Part shown: positions 1 to 8,499 of the stretch, in pieces
Layout of the letters: every line of letters starts with the position of its first letter
How positions within the stretch are numbered: position 1 is the stretch's first letter
Assembly (NCBI GenBank): GCA_025363475.1
Contig: JANYDS010000076.1
Location: 1-64,000 of the forward strand
DNA: 64,000 nt
Direction of reading: 5' to 3'
Source: Terriglobia bacterium
GTDB taxonomy: Bacteria; Acidobacteriota; Terriglobia; Bryobacterales; Bryobacteraceae
Notes under the pieces: generated by a model
Told to the model about the DNA's origin: nothing
What the model saw: only the letters and a program-made list of their open reading frames with translations
Database searches by the model: none
Made by a program: the position numbers and the translations under genes

Positions 1-241
1 ATCTTCTTGCGTCCGCCTCCGGGTCGCCGAACCCGCCCCGCAGGATGCGTGGGAGCCTCCTCCAGTTCCTTCAGCCCTTGCCGTACCACCCGTCGGGAAA
101 CACCAGTCGCCTGCGCTATCGATGAAACCCCGCCAGGCCCCAGCTCCGGCTCTCCGCCGCCACCAGCAGTCGTCGCGACTTCTCGTCAAGCACCTTCTCC
201 AACGCCTGAAATCGGGTACGCACTCCGGCAAGAGCATCCAT
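1..241 (-). pseudogene. ISAzo13-like transposase, N-terminal fragment with frameshift
   Basis: Read leftwards from ATG at 241, the first 30 residues (MDALAGVRTRFQALEKV then RRLLVAAES) match the start of ISAzo13-family transposases as I remember them. The frame then hits TAG at 116-118. One base over, the same strand continues as ELGPGGVSSIAQATGVSR, an HTH-like stretch, followed by RRPGGGRKK, which is also typical of the family. Restoring one base in the CCGGAGC tract near 148-152 would join the two parts. The gene therefore appears to be broken by a one-base deletion, unless this is a sequencing error, and it runs off the left window edge. The insertion sequence end probably lies within about 242-300, but I could not identify a terminal inverted repeat. 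Confidence 0.6.
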
Positions 242-286
242 GAACCCAGGATAGCGCCAAACATTTTCAGATGGAACTGTTATTTC

Positions 287-1030
287 TTAACAATGCCTAA
301 CCAGGAAGGAACCGGTTCTGCTACCGGGTGCACCGCCAGCCTGAAGGGCGAACTGGGTCCCCGCGGGATTCAGGTTGAGAGAGAGACTGTCTGCGATCAG
401 GAGCGCAACCGGTACGCTGGCTGAGCCCGCCGTTGTGTTGACGGTAACGGTGGTGAGGTAGTAACCGGCTTTGAGTCCCGCAGGATTGGAGGTGACGATG
501 ACCTGTTGGGCAGGTCCGCCGGGGAGTGTGGCGGGTACACCGCTGATGGTGGCCCAGCCATCGGCGGCGGTGATGGAAGTGATGCCGATGATGCCGCCGC
601 CGGCATTTTGAATTCCGAACGAACGCGAAACCGGTGCGGGGTTGGCTGCGGCTGAGGTGAAAGAAATGAGTCCGCTGCTGACAGAGAGCTGGGCTGGGGG
701 CACGGTCACGGTCAGCGCGACAGAGATGGTCTGGGCGCTGCCGGCGCAGGGGCTGGGGGCCAGACAGGTGACAACAATTGCGGTCTGATACGGGTTGGCT
801 GACGCCGGGAGTGAGAGTGACGGGGAATTGAGGGCCACGGACATGCTTCCCGGTGTGCTGCCGCTGCCGCTCACGCTGAGCCATGGGGCTGCGGGCGTAA
901 CAGCGACCGAGTAAGTGAGGACCTGGCGGACCACGCTGGACTGGATGGTAAGGCGTGAGGGACCGGGGACGTCGGTGGCTCCGGTCATCAGTGAGAACGA
1001 GAGCGAAGTGGAGGACAGAATGAGATCGGC
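287..1030 (-). pseudogene. BACON-type beta-sandwich repeat protein, internal fragment
   Basis: An open frame of about 245 residues contains at least two repeats of the form SSxSLSFS ... PWLSVSGSG ... LSVSSGLISF ... ATISGVP, rich in Ser, Thr, Val, Ala and Gly. This fits the BACON or related bacterial Ig-like beta-sandwich domains common in secreted Acidobacteria proteins. The domain sequence begins abruptly at about 1030, where the opposite strand switches to terminase sequence. At its 3' side the repeat stops near 300-325, next to the insertion sequence remnant. The in-frame ATG at 1099 lies in terminase antisense sequence and is not a native start. There is no signal peptide, consistent with loss of the N-terminus. 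The family assignment is by fold-like pattern only. Confidence 0.55.
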
Positions 1031-1036
1031 CTGTGA

Positions 1037-1285
1037 TGGCTTGATGACAATTTTTATGAGGCCTGGGAACATGGGGGCGCGGAGTGGTTTCGGGTGCATG
1101 GTCAGGCGACGGAATGCCCTCGTATCCGGCGGGAGTTTCTGGAGAAGGAGCGCGGAGTGATGGGTGCTTTGTCTTTTCGGCAGGAGTATCTGGGGGAGTT
1201 TGTGGATTGCGGGTCGGGGGTGTTTGAGCGGGGTTTGGTGGAGGCGGCTTTGGATGACTCGGTTTCGCCTTTGAGTTTTGATTAA
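1037..1285 (+). pseudogene. Terminase large subunit (first copy), end of ATPase domain
   Basis: From 1037 the frame reads WLDDNFYEAWEHGG, then ATECPRI, REFLEKER and FRQEYLGEF. These are landmarks of the end of the ATPase domain in one group of large terminases. The in-frame TGA at 1034-1036 and the switch to the antisense beta-sandwich gene mark where the Walker A/B half was lost. The frame ends in TAA at 1283-1285, which overlaps the ATG of the nuclease-domain frame by one base. Intact homologues would read straight through, so there is also a frameshift here. It is not the same terminase lineage as the complete copy at 4282-5577. Confidence 0.65.
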
Positions 1286-1890
1286 TGTTTTATTTGGGGT
1301 TGGATTTGGGGCAGCGGCGAGATCATTCTGCGATTGCGGTTCTGGAGCGGTGGGATGCGGGTCGCGCTTATTTGGGGGTGGCGATGAGGTGTCTGGAGTT
1401 GCGGTATGTGGAGCGGATTCCTTTGGGGACTCCTTATACGGGGGTGGTGGAACGGGTGCGTCGGCTGGTGCAGGACCCGCAGCTTTTGGGGCAGGTTGCG
1501 GTGGCGGTGGATGCTACAGGGGTGGGGGCTCCGGTGGTGGAACTGCGGTTGGGGTGTGAGGTGATGGCGGTTTCGATTACGGGCGGGGAACGGGAGAATC
1601 AGCAGGGTGCGGTGTGGAATGTGCCGAAGCGGGATTTGATTGCCGGGGTGCAGGTTTTGCTGGAACGCGGGGAGTTGAAGATTTCGCGCCGGTTGGAAGG
1701 ATCGTGGGCGCTGGTGAAGGAGTTGCTGGATATGCGGATGACATCGACGGGCTTGGGACGGGTGCGGCTGGGGGCTGACGGAGGCGGGGAACATGATGAT
1801 CTGGTGATTGCGCTGGCGCTGGGTTGCTGGCGGGTGCAGCGGCGGGGGAATGGTTTTGGTACGAGTCGGTTGCCTGGGGTTCACGGATGA
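1285..1890 (+). CDS. Terminase nuclease domain (first copy), separate frame
   Basis: This 201-residue frame is the RNase-H-fold nuclease half of a phage large terminase. It starts FYLGLDLGQRRDHSA, supplying the first catalytic Asp. It continues with VAVDATGVGAP (second acidic site) and ends with EHDDLVIALALGCW (third acidic site). Together with the fragment upstream it would have cut concatemeric DNA during packaging. Without the ATPase half it is probably non-functional in packaging, though the nuclease frame itself is intact. The TAATG overlap with the upstream frame could allow coupled translation. Composition is strongly GC-skewed with many GGG codons. Confidence 0.65.
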   Translation: MFYLGLDLGQRRDHSAIAVLERWDAGRAYLGVAMRCLELRYVERIPLGTPYTGVVERVRRLVQDPQLLGQVAVAVDATGVGAPVVELRLGCEVMAVSITGGERENQQGAVWNVPKRDLIAGVQVLLERGELKISRRLEGSWALVKELLDMRMTSTGLGRVRLGADGGGEHDDLVIALALGCWRVQRRGNGFGTSRLPGVHG

Positions 1891-2084
1891 AACAGACTAT
1901 TTCGGGTGGGGCGGATCAGAGAAAAACTCAGTTTCGTCGGGCGGAATCGCCAGCGCATGACCCGGTGCCGGTGTATGCGACTGTGGAGCGGTATGACCCG
2001 GTTTTGCGGGCGCATTGCCGTTTGGTGCGGGAGGCCGTGGTGGTGCCTTGTTTGGCGGGGCGGCGACCGGTTTCTTTGTTCTAA
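1887..2084 (+). CDS. Small hypothetical protein after terminase remnant
   Basis: A 65-residue frame begins with ATG at 1887, overlapping the stop of the nuclease frame (ATGA), which suggests translational coupling within an old phage operon. It is basic in the middle and ends AGRRPVSLF. I recognise no domain. In an intact phage a portal gene would be expected next, but the sequence passes instead into a cellular gene on the other strand. It may be a genuine small phage protein or the start of a truncated larger one. Confidence 0.35.
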   Translation: MKQTISGGADQRKTQFRRAESPAHDPVPVYATVERYDPVLRAHCRLVREAVVVPCLAGRRPVSLF

Positions 2085-2153
2085 AGCCCGGGCGGGTGGC
2101 AGCGGCCGTGCGAGAGGTTGAGCTAACCAAAGCACTGCCAATCGGAATCGGCA

Positions 2154-2558
2154 TTACGGAGCAAAGAATTCATCGCGGGTGTCGGTGCAGGTCTGGCGTT
2201 CGGCGTTGCTTAGTGTGTCAAGACGGGTTCGCCCTGCGTTGAATACTGCGCGTGATGAAAGTCCGAGGCGGACCAGGTTGTCGCGGTCCTGGCGGGGCAG
2301 AATCAGGTAGTGCTTGCGGCAATCGAAACTGCGGCATAACAGGGGCCGGCGCTGGTAGATTGTGCAGCCGGATGGCCCCAGGTAGACGCAGGATCCTGCG
2401 TCTGTTGTTGCGAGCAGGAAGACCGGATTGCCAGCCCGGTCTTTAGCGACCTGGTATTGGTACGATTCGACGTCGTCGCCTTGTTCCGGATGGAGGAAGA
2501 GGCCCTGGCCACTCTTGCAACACTCGGTACAGGTGCCGCAGGGAACGTCGGTTTTCAT
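2154..2558 (-). CDS. YkgJ-family cysteine-cluster protein
   Basis: The 134-residue protein has the spaced cysteines of the YkgJ / CxxCxxCC family: CGTCTECC near the N-terminus, then a Cys before YLGPSGCTIY, and RPLLCRSFDC. These are thought to bind zinc or an Fe-S cluster; the family's biochemical role is not well defined. Its start overlaps the stop of the upstream NHL gene by four bases (ATGA at 2555-2558), so the two form an operon read leftwards. The pair sits between two phage-derived blocks that read rightwards, so it is either host DNA that the phage sequences flank or cargo carried with them. Confidence 0.75.
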   Translation of the reverse strand: MKTDVPCGTCTECCKSGQGLFLHPEQGDDVESYQYQVAKDRAGNPVFLLATTDAGSCVYLGPSGCTIYQRRPLLCRSFDCRKHYLILPRQDRDNLVRLGLSSRAVFNAGRTRLDTLSNAERQTCTDTRDEFFAP

Positions 2559-3808
2559 TTAGCCGTTTTGGGCCAGACTACTCCCTGATCCTTCTTTGTT
2601 ACCGGGCTGAGGCCGCGATAGACAAATTTTTGGATTCGCTGACCGCGATAAGTTTCGGTGGTGAAGATGTTGCCTTTGGAGTCGGTCGCAATGCTGTGGA
2701 CTCCATAGAATTCGCCGGGCTGGCGGCCTCCTTCTCCGAAGGTTGTGAGGGTTTCGAGAGAGTCGCGGTTGAGGATGTGGATGCGGTCGTTTTCGCCATC
2801 GGCAAGGTAAATGAATTTCTGCCGGGGATCCTTTGAAAAAGCGATTTCCCAGGCGGAGCCGGAGCCGAGGGTTTCCTTCTCTATGATCATTTCCTTGATA
2901 TAAGTTCCATCTGGTTTGAAGACCTGTATGCGATCGTTGGCGCGATCACATACATAAAGCAGATTGTCGTTTGAGAGCTGGGCGCAGTGGACCGGGTTGC
3001 TGAACTGCAGCGACGGGGGCGCGGAGGGATTGTAGGCGGGCAGACGAGCGTCGCTCGGCACCTTGCCATAGGCACCCCAGTGGCGTTTGTATTTGCCCGT
3101 CTCGCCATCATAGACAACGACCCGGTGATTGCCATAACCATCGGCAACGTAAACCTCATTGGTCTTGGGGTCAATGAAAGTCTGGGCGGGACCTCTGACA
3201 TTATCCGGATCGTTGCTGCCTTTGCTTTGACCGGCTTTGCCGATCTGCATAAGGAATTTTCCCTCCTGCGTGAACTTCAGGATCATGTTGTCGTTGAAGC
3301 CGCCGCGCGCGGGACCGGCTGGCTCTTCGTCACTGCCGTTGATGGCACCGCGTCCGGCACCGGGGCCGCGACCGTTGCCGCCAATCCAGACATTGCCTTT
3401 GAAATCGACAGTGATGCCGTGGTTGGAACTGGGCCAGTCGTAACCGTTGCCGGGTCCGCCCCAGTGGCCGATGAGGTTGCCTGCTGAGTCAAATTCGAGG
3501 ACCGGCGGGGCAGGAGCGCAGCATTGTGAGATGGGCGGTTTGGTGGTCGCGTGCTGTTCGCCGGCTTCGAGGGAACCGGGGCGGTGGATGATCCAGACGT
3601 GATCCTTTGCGTCGATGGAGAGGCCGATGGTTTGGCCGAGGATCCAGTGGTTGGGGAGGGGTTTGGGCCAGAAGGGATCGACTTCGAAGCGGGGTGCCAG
3701 TGTTGTGGCCGCGCGTGCCGTTGCTTTATGGTTGAGCGCGGCTGAACCGAGGCCGAGTATTAGCGCTGAAGAAAAGAAAACGCCTGCGATGGTGAGATTG
3801 CGTTTCAT
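2555..3808 (-). CDS. Secreted NHL-repeat beta-propeller protein
   Basis: The 417-residue protein starts with a hydrophobic signal sequence (LTIAGVFFSSALILGLGSAAL) and then carries NHL/6-bladed propeller repeats. Recurrent strands such as VWIGGNGRG, VYVADGYGNHRVVVYD, LYVCDRANDRIQVF, IYLADGENDRIHIL and GNIFTTETYRGQRIQKF are seen from about residue 130 to 405. It resembles the propeller of peptidyl-alpha-hydroxyglycine alpha-amidating-lyase-like proteins that are frequent in Acidobacteria, but the enzymatic activity cannot be read from the sequence. Probably periplasmic or secreted. It is the first gene of a two-gene operon with the YkgJ-type protein. Confidence 0.75.
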   Translation of the reverse strand: MKRNLTIAGVFFSSALILGLGSAALNHKATARAATTLAPRFEVDPFWPKPLPNHWILGQTIGLSIDAKDHVWIIHRPGSLEAGEQHATTKPPISQCCAPAPPVLEFDSAGNLIGHWGGPGNGYDWPSSNHGITVDFKGNVWIGGNGRGPGAGRGAINGSDEEPAGPARGGFNDNMILKFTQEGKFLMQIGKAGQSKGSNDPDNVRGPAQTFIDPKTNEVYVADGYGNHRVVVYDGETGKYKRHWGAYGKVPSDARLPAYNPSAPPSLQFSNPVHCAQLSNDNLLYVCDRANDRIQVFKPDGTYIKEMIIEKETLGSGSAWEIAFSKDPRQKFIYLADGENDRIHILNRDSLETLTTFGEGGRQPGEFYGVHSIATDSKGNIFTTETYRGQRIQKFVYRGLSPVTKKDQGVVWPKTAK

Positions 3809-3900
3809 GAAGGAGTGGGTCTCCCAAACCCTGCGGTGGAGTGTATCACGGCAGGTTTTTGGGGGTTTTGAGGCGGTCGGAAATCACGGTCACAAGGGGT

Positions 3901-3961
3901 ACAAATCTTTATTTGTCCTGTTATGTGTAACTTGGGTTTTTTGCGGGACAAGTTCGACTTG
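3901..3961. promoter_or_regulatory. Palindrome cluster upstream of the phage cassette
   Basis: Between the divergent NHL gene and the first cassette gene are two short perfect inverted repeats: ACAAAT-cttt-ATTTGT at 3901-3916 and CAAGT-tcg-ACTTG at 3949-3961. A TTTGTCC / GGGACAA pair also links them (3912-3918 and 3945-3951). The spacing and location would suit operators controlling the cassette, but no clear sigma-70 promoter stands out. A chance occurrence is possible. Confidence 0.3.
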
Positions 3962-4036
3962 CGGCGATGATACTTTTCGTTCGAGAAAGAACGGCGCGCC
4001 GAGAGATTTGGCGACGGACGGGAATCGGAGGCCCTG

Positions 4037-4318
4037 ATGAGAAGCAGGAAGGAACCAGCTCGGGATGTAAGTCAAATAGTGGCCTTTGTGGTTGAAGCAG
4101 AAGAAATCCATTCAACCTCACGAATTCCAGAAGATCAGGCGGAGGCGGTGGAACAGACGCTGAATGCGGTGTGGGGTAAGGTCATCGCGGAGGTATCGAA
4201 ACCCTCAGTCGCGGATTTGATCCGGCTGTTGCAGTTACGGCAGGAACTGAAGTCGGACCGGGCAGCCGATATCACTGTGAGGTGGGTGGATTGGGAACCG
4301 ACATTCAAAGAAGAATAA
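4037..4318 (+). CDS. Putative small terminase subunit / first cassette gene
   Basis: A 93-residue, largely helical and charged protein starts with ATG at 4037, preceded by a GGAGG ribosome site at 4026-4030. Its 3' end overlaps the large terminase start by 37 bases, the usual place for a small terminase, which selects DNA and stimulates the large subunit. The middle region (VADLIRLLQLRQELKSDR) looks like a coiled or helical oligomerisation segment. I see no obvious helix-turn-helix. The assignment rests mainly on position, so it could be another small packaging or regulatory protein. Confidence 0.45.
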   Translation: MRSRKEPARDVSQIVAFVVEAEEIHSTSRIPEDQAEAVEQTLNAVWGKVIAEVSKPSVADLIRLLQLRQELKSDRAADITVRWVDWEPTFKEE

Positions 4319-5577
4319 AGTACAATCCGCTTCCGAGTCAGAAGATATTTCACGAATCGGCTGCGAGATTCAAGGGCTTTTCCGGGCCGATTGGTTCGGG
4401 CAAGAGCGCGGCGTTGTGTCAGGAAGCGATACGGCTGGCGTATTTGAATCCGAGGCGGACTGGCTTGATTGGCGCTCCGACATACCCGATGTTGCGGGAT
4501 GCGACGCTGATGGCGCTGATTGAGTTTCTTGGAGACAGCGAGATTCCGTATGAGCTGAACAAGGCCGACAACGTCCTTGTGTTGAAGGATTGCGGGTCGC
4601 GGATATTACTGCGGTCACTCGATGAATTTGAGCGGCTTCGGGGAACTAACCTGGCGTGGTTCGGAATTGACGAACTGACTTACACGCATGAGGGGGCGTG
4701 GTTGCGGCTGGAAGGCCGGCTGCGTGACCCGAAGGCGACCCGGCGCTGCGGTTTCGCGGTATGGACTCCGAAGGGGTTCGACTGGGTTTATCGGCGGTTT
4801 ATCGGAGATCCTGTCAAGGGCTACGAAGTGGTGCAAGCGAGACCGTTCGAGAACCGTTTCCTGCTGGAGCAGATTCCGGATTATTACGAACGGCTGCGCG
4901 GCAGTTACGACGAGAATTTCTTTCGCCAGGAGGTGATGGGCGACTACCTGAATGTGAAGGGTGGTCTGGTCTATCACGCATTTGACCGGACGGAGAATCT
5001 GCGGCTGCGGCAGCTTGATCCGGCCTTGCAGGTAATTTGGGCGGTTGATTTCAATGTGGACCCGATGTGTTCCGTGGTGGCGCAGATTGACCGCTGGGGA
5101 ACGGTTTCGGTGCTGGATGAGATTGTGTTGCGGCGGGCAACAACGGAGCAGGCATGCGAAGAGTTCGAGAAGAGATTTGGAATGCCGCAGAGGGGCGTCG
5201 TGGTTTATGGAGACGCTTCGGGGGCGGCGATGCAGACGACGGGGTCCTCGGATTATCAGGTGATCCGGGAGTACTTCGCGGCACGACTGGCGAAGGTTTC
5301 GTATCGCGTGCCGCAGGCGAATCCGCCGGTGCGGGACAGGGTTCAGACGGTCAATGGGCGCCTGAAGAACGCGAAGGGCGAGGTTGGTCTTTTCGTTAAC
5401 CCGAAGTGTGTGGAACTGATTGCCGATTTTGAGCAGGTTGCTTACAAGGAAGACTCGACGCAGATTGACAAAGACAAGGACCGGAAGCGGACACATTTGT
5501 CTGACGCGCTGGGGTATCTGATCTGGCAGGAAAAGCGGGTTGCGCCCGCAGGAGAACGTAGGGAGCGGCTATTTTGA
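4282..5577 (+). CDS. Phage terminase large subunit (complete)
   Basis: This 431-residue packaging motor has both domains. In the ATPase part there is a Walker A GPIGSGKS at residues 35-42, a Walker B plus catalytic Glu in AWFGIDE (D130, E131), and a coupling-type motif VWTPKG at about 159-164. The RNase-H-like nuclease has WAVDFNVDP (D255), VVVYGDASG (D310) and HLSDALGY (D408). The length is normal for a headful-type enzyme. The GTG start at 4282 lies inside the preceding gene, and the stop overlaps the portal reading frame region. All catalytic acids are present, so the enzyme looks functional. It translocates DNA into procapsids through the portal encoded next. Confidence 0.9.
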   Translation: MGGLGTDIQRRIKYNPLPSQKIFHESAARFKGFSGPIGSGKSAALCQEAIRLAYLNPRRTGLIGAPTYPMLRDATLMALIEFLGDSEIPYELNKADNVLVLKDCGSRILLRSLDEFERLRGTNLAWFGIDELTYTHEGAWLRLEGRLRDPKATRRCGFAVWTPKGFDWVYRRFIGDPVKGYEVVQARPFENRFLLEQIPDYYERLRGSYDENFFRQEVMGDYLNVKGGLVYHAFDRTENLRLRQLDPALQVIWAVDFNVDPMCSVVAQIDRWGTVSVLDEIVLRRATTEQACEEFEKRFGMPQRGVVVYGDASGAAMQTTGSSDYQVIREYFAARLAKVSYRVPQANPPVRDRVQTVNGRLKNAKGEVGLFVNPKCVELIADFEQVAYKEDSTQIDKDKDRKRTHLSDALGYLIWQEKRVAPAGERRERLF

Positions 5578-5579
5578 CC

Positions 5580-6956
5580 ATGAATAACCATATCGAGCAG
5601 GAACATCCGGACTATACGGCGAAGTCGGGGGTGTGGAAGCGCTACCGCGATCTTTATGCCGGGGGCGAGCAGTTTCGGGAGAACGCGGCAGACTATCTTA
5701 TGCGGCGGAACAAAGAGCCGAATGACATCTACCAGGAGCGGTTGAGCCGGGTGTTCTATGAGAACTATCTGGGGTCGATTGTGGACTGGTATACGGCGAC
5801 GCTGGTGCGGCGGGAGCCTGCACTTGAATTTACCGGGAGCGACGAGAAGGCCATAAATTTCTTCGGGACGTTTGTTCAGAACTGCGATCTGCGGGGGACC
5901 ACACTCACGCAGTTCTATAAAGAGCGACTGACTGAGGCACTGGTTTGCGGGAAGTCGTTTATCGTAGTCGATTTTCCGCAATCGGCCAGCCCGGCTTTGA
6001 CGCGGGCCGATGAGGATGCATCGGGGCGCAGCCGAGCTTATCTGACGGGTTATAACGCGGACGAAGTCATCAACTGGAGTTACGACCAGATGGGCGAGCT
6101 GGAGTGGGTGGTGATCCGGACGTCCTGGCTGAAGCAGGACAGTGTCAAGTCATTCGGCTGGAAGAAAGAGACGCGCTGGATTTACTATGACCGTCAGCGG
6201 TTTGAGATCTATGAGAACCGGATGGCGGGTCAGAACAAATCAGTCGAACTGGTTGACCAGGGGCAGCATGGGTTTGCGGGCATTGGCCGGGTTCCTGTGT
6301 TTGAGGTTCGCGTAAGCGAGGGGCTGTGGCTGACGAACAAGATCGCGTTGTTGCAACTGGAGCATTTTAATAAGTCGAATGCGCTGGGTTGGGCACTGAC
6401 AATGGGGCTGTTCGCTTCGCCGGTGATTTACTCTGACCGCGAGTGGAATCAGATTGTGGGTGAGAGCTATTACATACAACTGGGTCCGAATGACAAGTTC
6501 GGCTGGGCTGAGCCTACTGGCGGTGTATTTACGATTGCGGCGGAGAATTTGACCCGGCTGAAAGACGAGATTTACCGGGTGTCGTATCTACTGCAGCAGG
6601 CGACGGACGGTGCGGGTGACCGGCAGTCCGGCTTGAGTCATCAGTGGAATTTTAGTATTACGCAGGAGATTTTGCGTTCGTTTGGCGACACGGTTAAGGA
6701 CTCAATTCTGAAGGTGCTGCAGGGAATTGCGGCGGCGCGACAGGACCAGATGGCGATTGGCGTCACGGGTCTTGATGAGTTCGACATTTCTGATTTCATT
6801 ACGGAGGCGGCGGGGGCACAGAGCCTGCTGAATATGGGGATTGAATCGCCGACGCTTAAGAAGCAGGTGTTCAAGAAGCTGGCGCTCAAGTATCTGTGTG
6901 ACTCGCGTCAGGAGATCAAGAATCGCATTGCCAGTGAGATCGATTCCGCGGCCTGA
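5580..6956 (+). CDS. Phage portal protein (DUF4055-like)
   Basis: This protein of about 458 residues follows the terminase directly. Its N-terminus (YTAKSGVWKRYRDLYAGG, then RFxxFYENYLGSIVDWYT-like sequence) and its C-terminal helical region fit the DUF4055-type portal group. Portal rings form the DNA entry vertex and docking site for the terminase and neck. I chose the ATG at 5580 over the TTG at 5574. The long helical C-terminal part from about residue 330 (LKDEIYRVSYLLQQATDG) corresponds to the wing/stem/crown helices of portals. No interruption is visible. The family name is from memory of the pattern; the portal role is well supported by position. Confidence 0.8.
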   Translation: MNNHIEQEHPDYTAKSGVWKRYRDLYAGGEQFRENAADYLMRRNKEPNDIYQERLSRVFYENYLGSIVDWYTATLVRREPALEFTGSDEKAINFFGTFVQNCDLRGTTLTQFYKERLTEALVCGKSFIVVDFPQSASPALTRADEDASGRSRAYLTGYNADEVINWSYDQMGELEWVVIRTSWLKQDSVKSFGWKKETRWIYYDRQRFEIYENRMAGQNKSVELVDQGQHGFAGIGRVPVFEVRVSEGLWLTNKIALLQLEHFNKSNALGWALTMGLFASPVIYSDREWNQIVGESYYIQLGPNDKFGWAEPTGGVFTIAAENLTRLKDEIYRVSYLLQQATDGAGDRQSGLSHQWNFSITQEILRSFGDTVKDSILKVLQGIAAARQDQMAIGVTGLDEFDISDFITEAAGAQSLLNMGIESPTLKKQVFKKLALKYLCDSRQEIKNRIASEIDSAA

Positions 6957-7005
6957 AGAGGCAGTGCGCGAGGCGGTACGCGGAAGGAGACGAACAGAAC
7001 AAACT

Positions 7006-7557
7006 ATGGACGAGCCAATGAACGTACAGACGATCGTGCAACAGGCGGTCGATGAATATATGCGGCAGGACACGGTTCGCCGTGAACCCGCGTACAAGAC
7101 GGAATTACAGGACGAGCGTCGCCGGCGTGAGCAGCTGGAGAAGCGCGTTAACGAGCTTGTTGAAGAAAACAAGCGGAGCCGGGCGGTAGCCGATGAGGCG
7201 CAGCGCAGCGGCAGTATCCGCTCGGAACTGCAGAAGCTGGGGGTTACGAAAGTGGACCTTGCTTATAAAGCCGTGCAGGACGGGATCGTGCGGACACCGG
7301 AAGGCCGTCTGGTGGCACGTGGTGACAGCGGTGAGACTTCAGTGAGTGAATTTCTGGCTGGATTTGTCCAGGAGAATCCGGAATTTCTGCCGGCAAGAAT
7401 TGCCGGAGGCACAGGAGTAACGGGAACGCAGAAGGCCGCACAGCAGCCATCCACAGGCGCGTTTGATCTTGACCGGATCAGCCCGTCAATGAGCAAAGAG
7501 GACAAGGAACGAGTGCGGCAGGAAATATTGCGGGTTGCGTCGCAGACGCAGCGGTAA
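7006..7557 (+). CDS. Putative capsid scaffolding protein
   Basis: A 183-residue hydrophilic protein between portal and coat is the standard place for a scaffold. Residues about 20-75 form a strongly charged heptad-like stretch (YKTELQDERRRREQLEKRV then ELVEENKRSRAVADE), a likely coiled coil. The C-terminus is basic and helical (KEDKERVRQEILRVASQTQR), as in scaffolds that bind coat subunits. No protease motif is present, so procapsid maturation probably does not involve a prohead protease here. ATG 7006 is used. An upstream GGAAGGAGA lies at 6981-6990, rather far for a Shine-Dalgarno site. Confidence 0.65.
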   Translation: MDEPMNVQTIVQQAVDEYMRQDTVRREPAYKTELQDERRRREQLEKRVNELVEENKRSRAVADEAQRSGSIRSELQKLGVTKVDLAYKAVQDGIVRTPEGRLVARGDSGETSVSEFLAGFVQENPEFLPARIAGGTGVTGTQKAAQQPSTGAFDLDRISPSMSKEDKERVRQEILRVASQTQR

Positions 7558-7587
7558 GAACAAGCAGCAAAAAGACAGAGGAGAACG

Positions 7588-8499
7588 ATGCCTTCAATTA
7601 CGTCAGCAAACGTAGCAAACGCGATTGTGAAACTGGTGGCGGCAGATGCATTGCCGGCGCTGGTGGGGAACCTTGTTATGGGGAACCTTGTCAATCGCGA
7701 TTATGAGCCGACACTGGCTCAGGCGGGCGATACGGTAAATATTCCGATCGCGCCGCAAATGGTGGCGAATAATATCGCCGAGGGTGGATCCGTCCAGCCG
7801 CAGAATCCGTCGTTGGGGAATGCGCAGATCGTGCTGAATACGCACGCTGAAGCGACTTTCCAGATTCCGGATATTACGAAAGTGCTCGCGGTGCCGGACC
7901 TGCTTCGCATCTATATGCAGCCGGCGGTGATCGCGATTGCCGAAAAGATCGAAAGCGATCTGATGGCGCTGTATGCAGGCTTTTCCGCCAATTCGCCTTT
8001 GGGTACTGCCGGAACTCCGGTGACCGAAGCGCTGATTGATCAGGCGGAGACGACGCTGTTTCAGGCTAAGGTACCTTCGAGCGAGCCGAAGTATCTGGTG
8101 GTTGACAGCAATACTTATTCGGCTATGCGGCAGATTCCGCGGTTCAGCGAATTCCAGAATACGGGAGACGCGGGGATGCGGGCGATGATCGACGGGACGA
8201 TCGGGAAAATCAAAGACTTCTATGTCATCCGTTCGCAGTATGTGTCGAAGACTGGAAGTTCTCCGGTTGGCACGCATAACATGGCGTTTGCGAAGGATGC
8301 GATCGGTCTGGTGATTCGTCGCCTGCCGCAGCCGCTGCCGGGTACGGGCGCGATTGCCGAATATGCCGAACTGGGCAATTTCGGTATGCGCGTGACTATG
8401 AGCTATCAGCCGAACACGCTGTCTCAGCAGTTCACGGTTGATGTGCTTTATGGTTGCGCGATTTTGCGTAACGGCTACGGCGTTCAGGTCAACAGCTAG
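7588..8499 (+). CDS. Major capsid protein, P22-coat-like
   Basis: The 303-residue protein begins MPSITSANVANAIVKLV and has AQAGDTVNIPI, FQIPDITKV and SQQFTVDVLYGC, a pattern found in P22-type and related HK97-fold coat proteins. It would form the icosahedral shell. A good ribosome site (GAGGAGAACG) precedes ATG 7588, suggesting strong expression, and a rho-independent terminator lies downstream. The absence of an N-terminal delta domain or an adjacent protease agrees with the P22-like mode with a separate scaffold. Confidence 0.8.
   Translation: MPSITSANVANAIVKLVAADALPALVGNLVMGNLVNRDYEPTLAQAGDTVNIPIAPQMVANNIAEGGSVQPQNPSLGNAQIVLNTHAEATFQIPDITKVLAVPDLLRIYMQPAVIAIAEKIESDLMALYAGFSANSPLGTAGTPVTEALIDQAETTLFQAKVPSSEPKYLVVDSNTYSAMRQIPRFSEFQNTGDAGMRAMIDGTIGKIKDFYVIRSQYVSKTGSSPVGTHNMAFAKDAIGLVIRRLPQPLPGTGAIAEYAELGNFGMRVTMSYQPNTLSQQFTVDVLYGCAILRNGYGVQVNS

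Noticed and set aside
1285-1890. First terminase frame pair as a programmed frameshift
   Set aside because: The junction TTTGATTAATG lacks a slippery heptamer and the ATPase half is already truncated, so decay is simpler.
4615-5496. 293-codon minus-strand frame opposite the large terminase
   Set aside because: The plus strand has all terminase motifs, while the minus frame has no recognisable domain.
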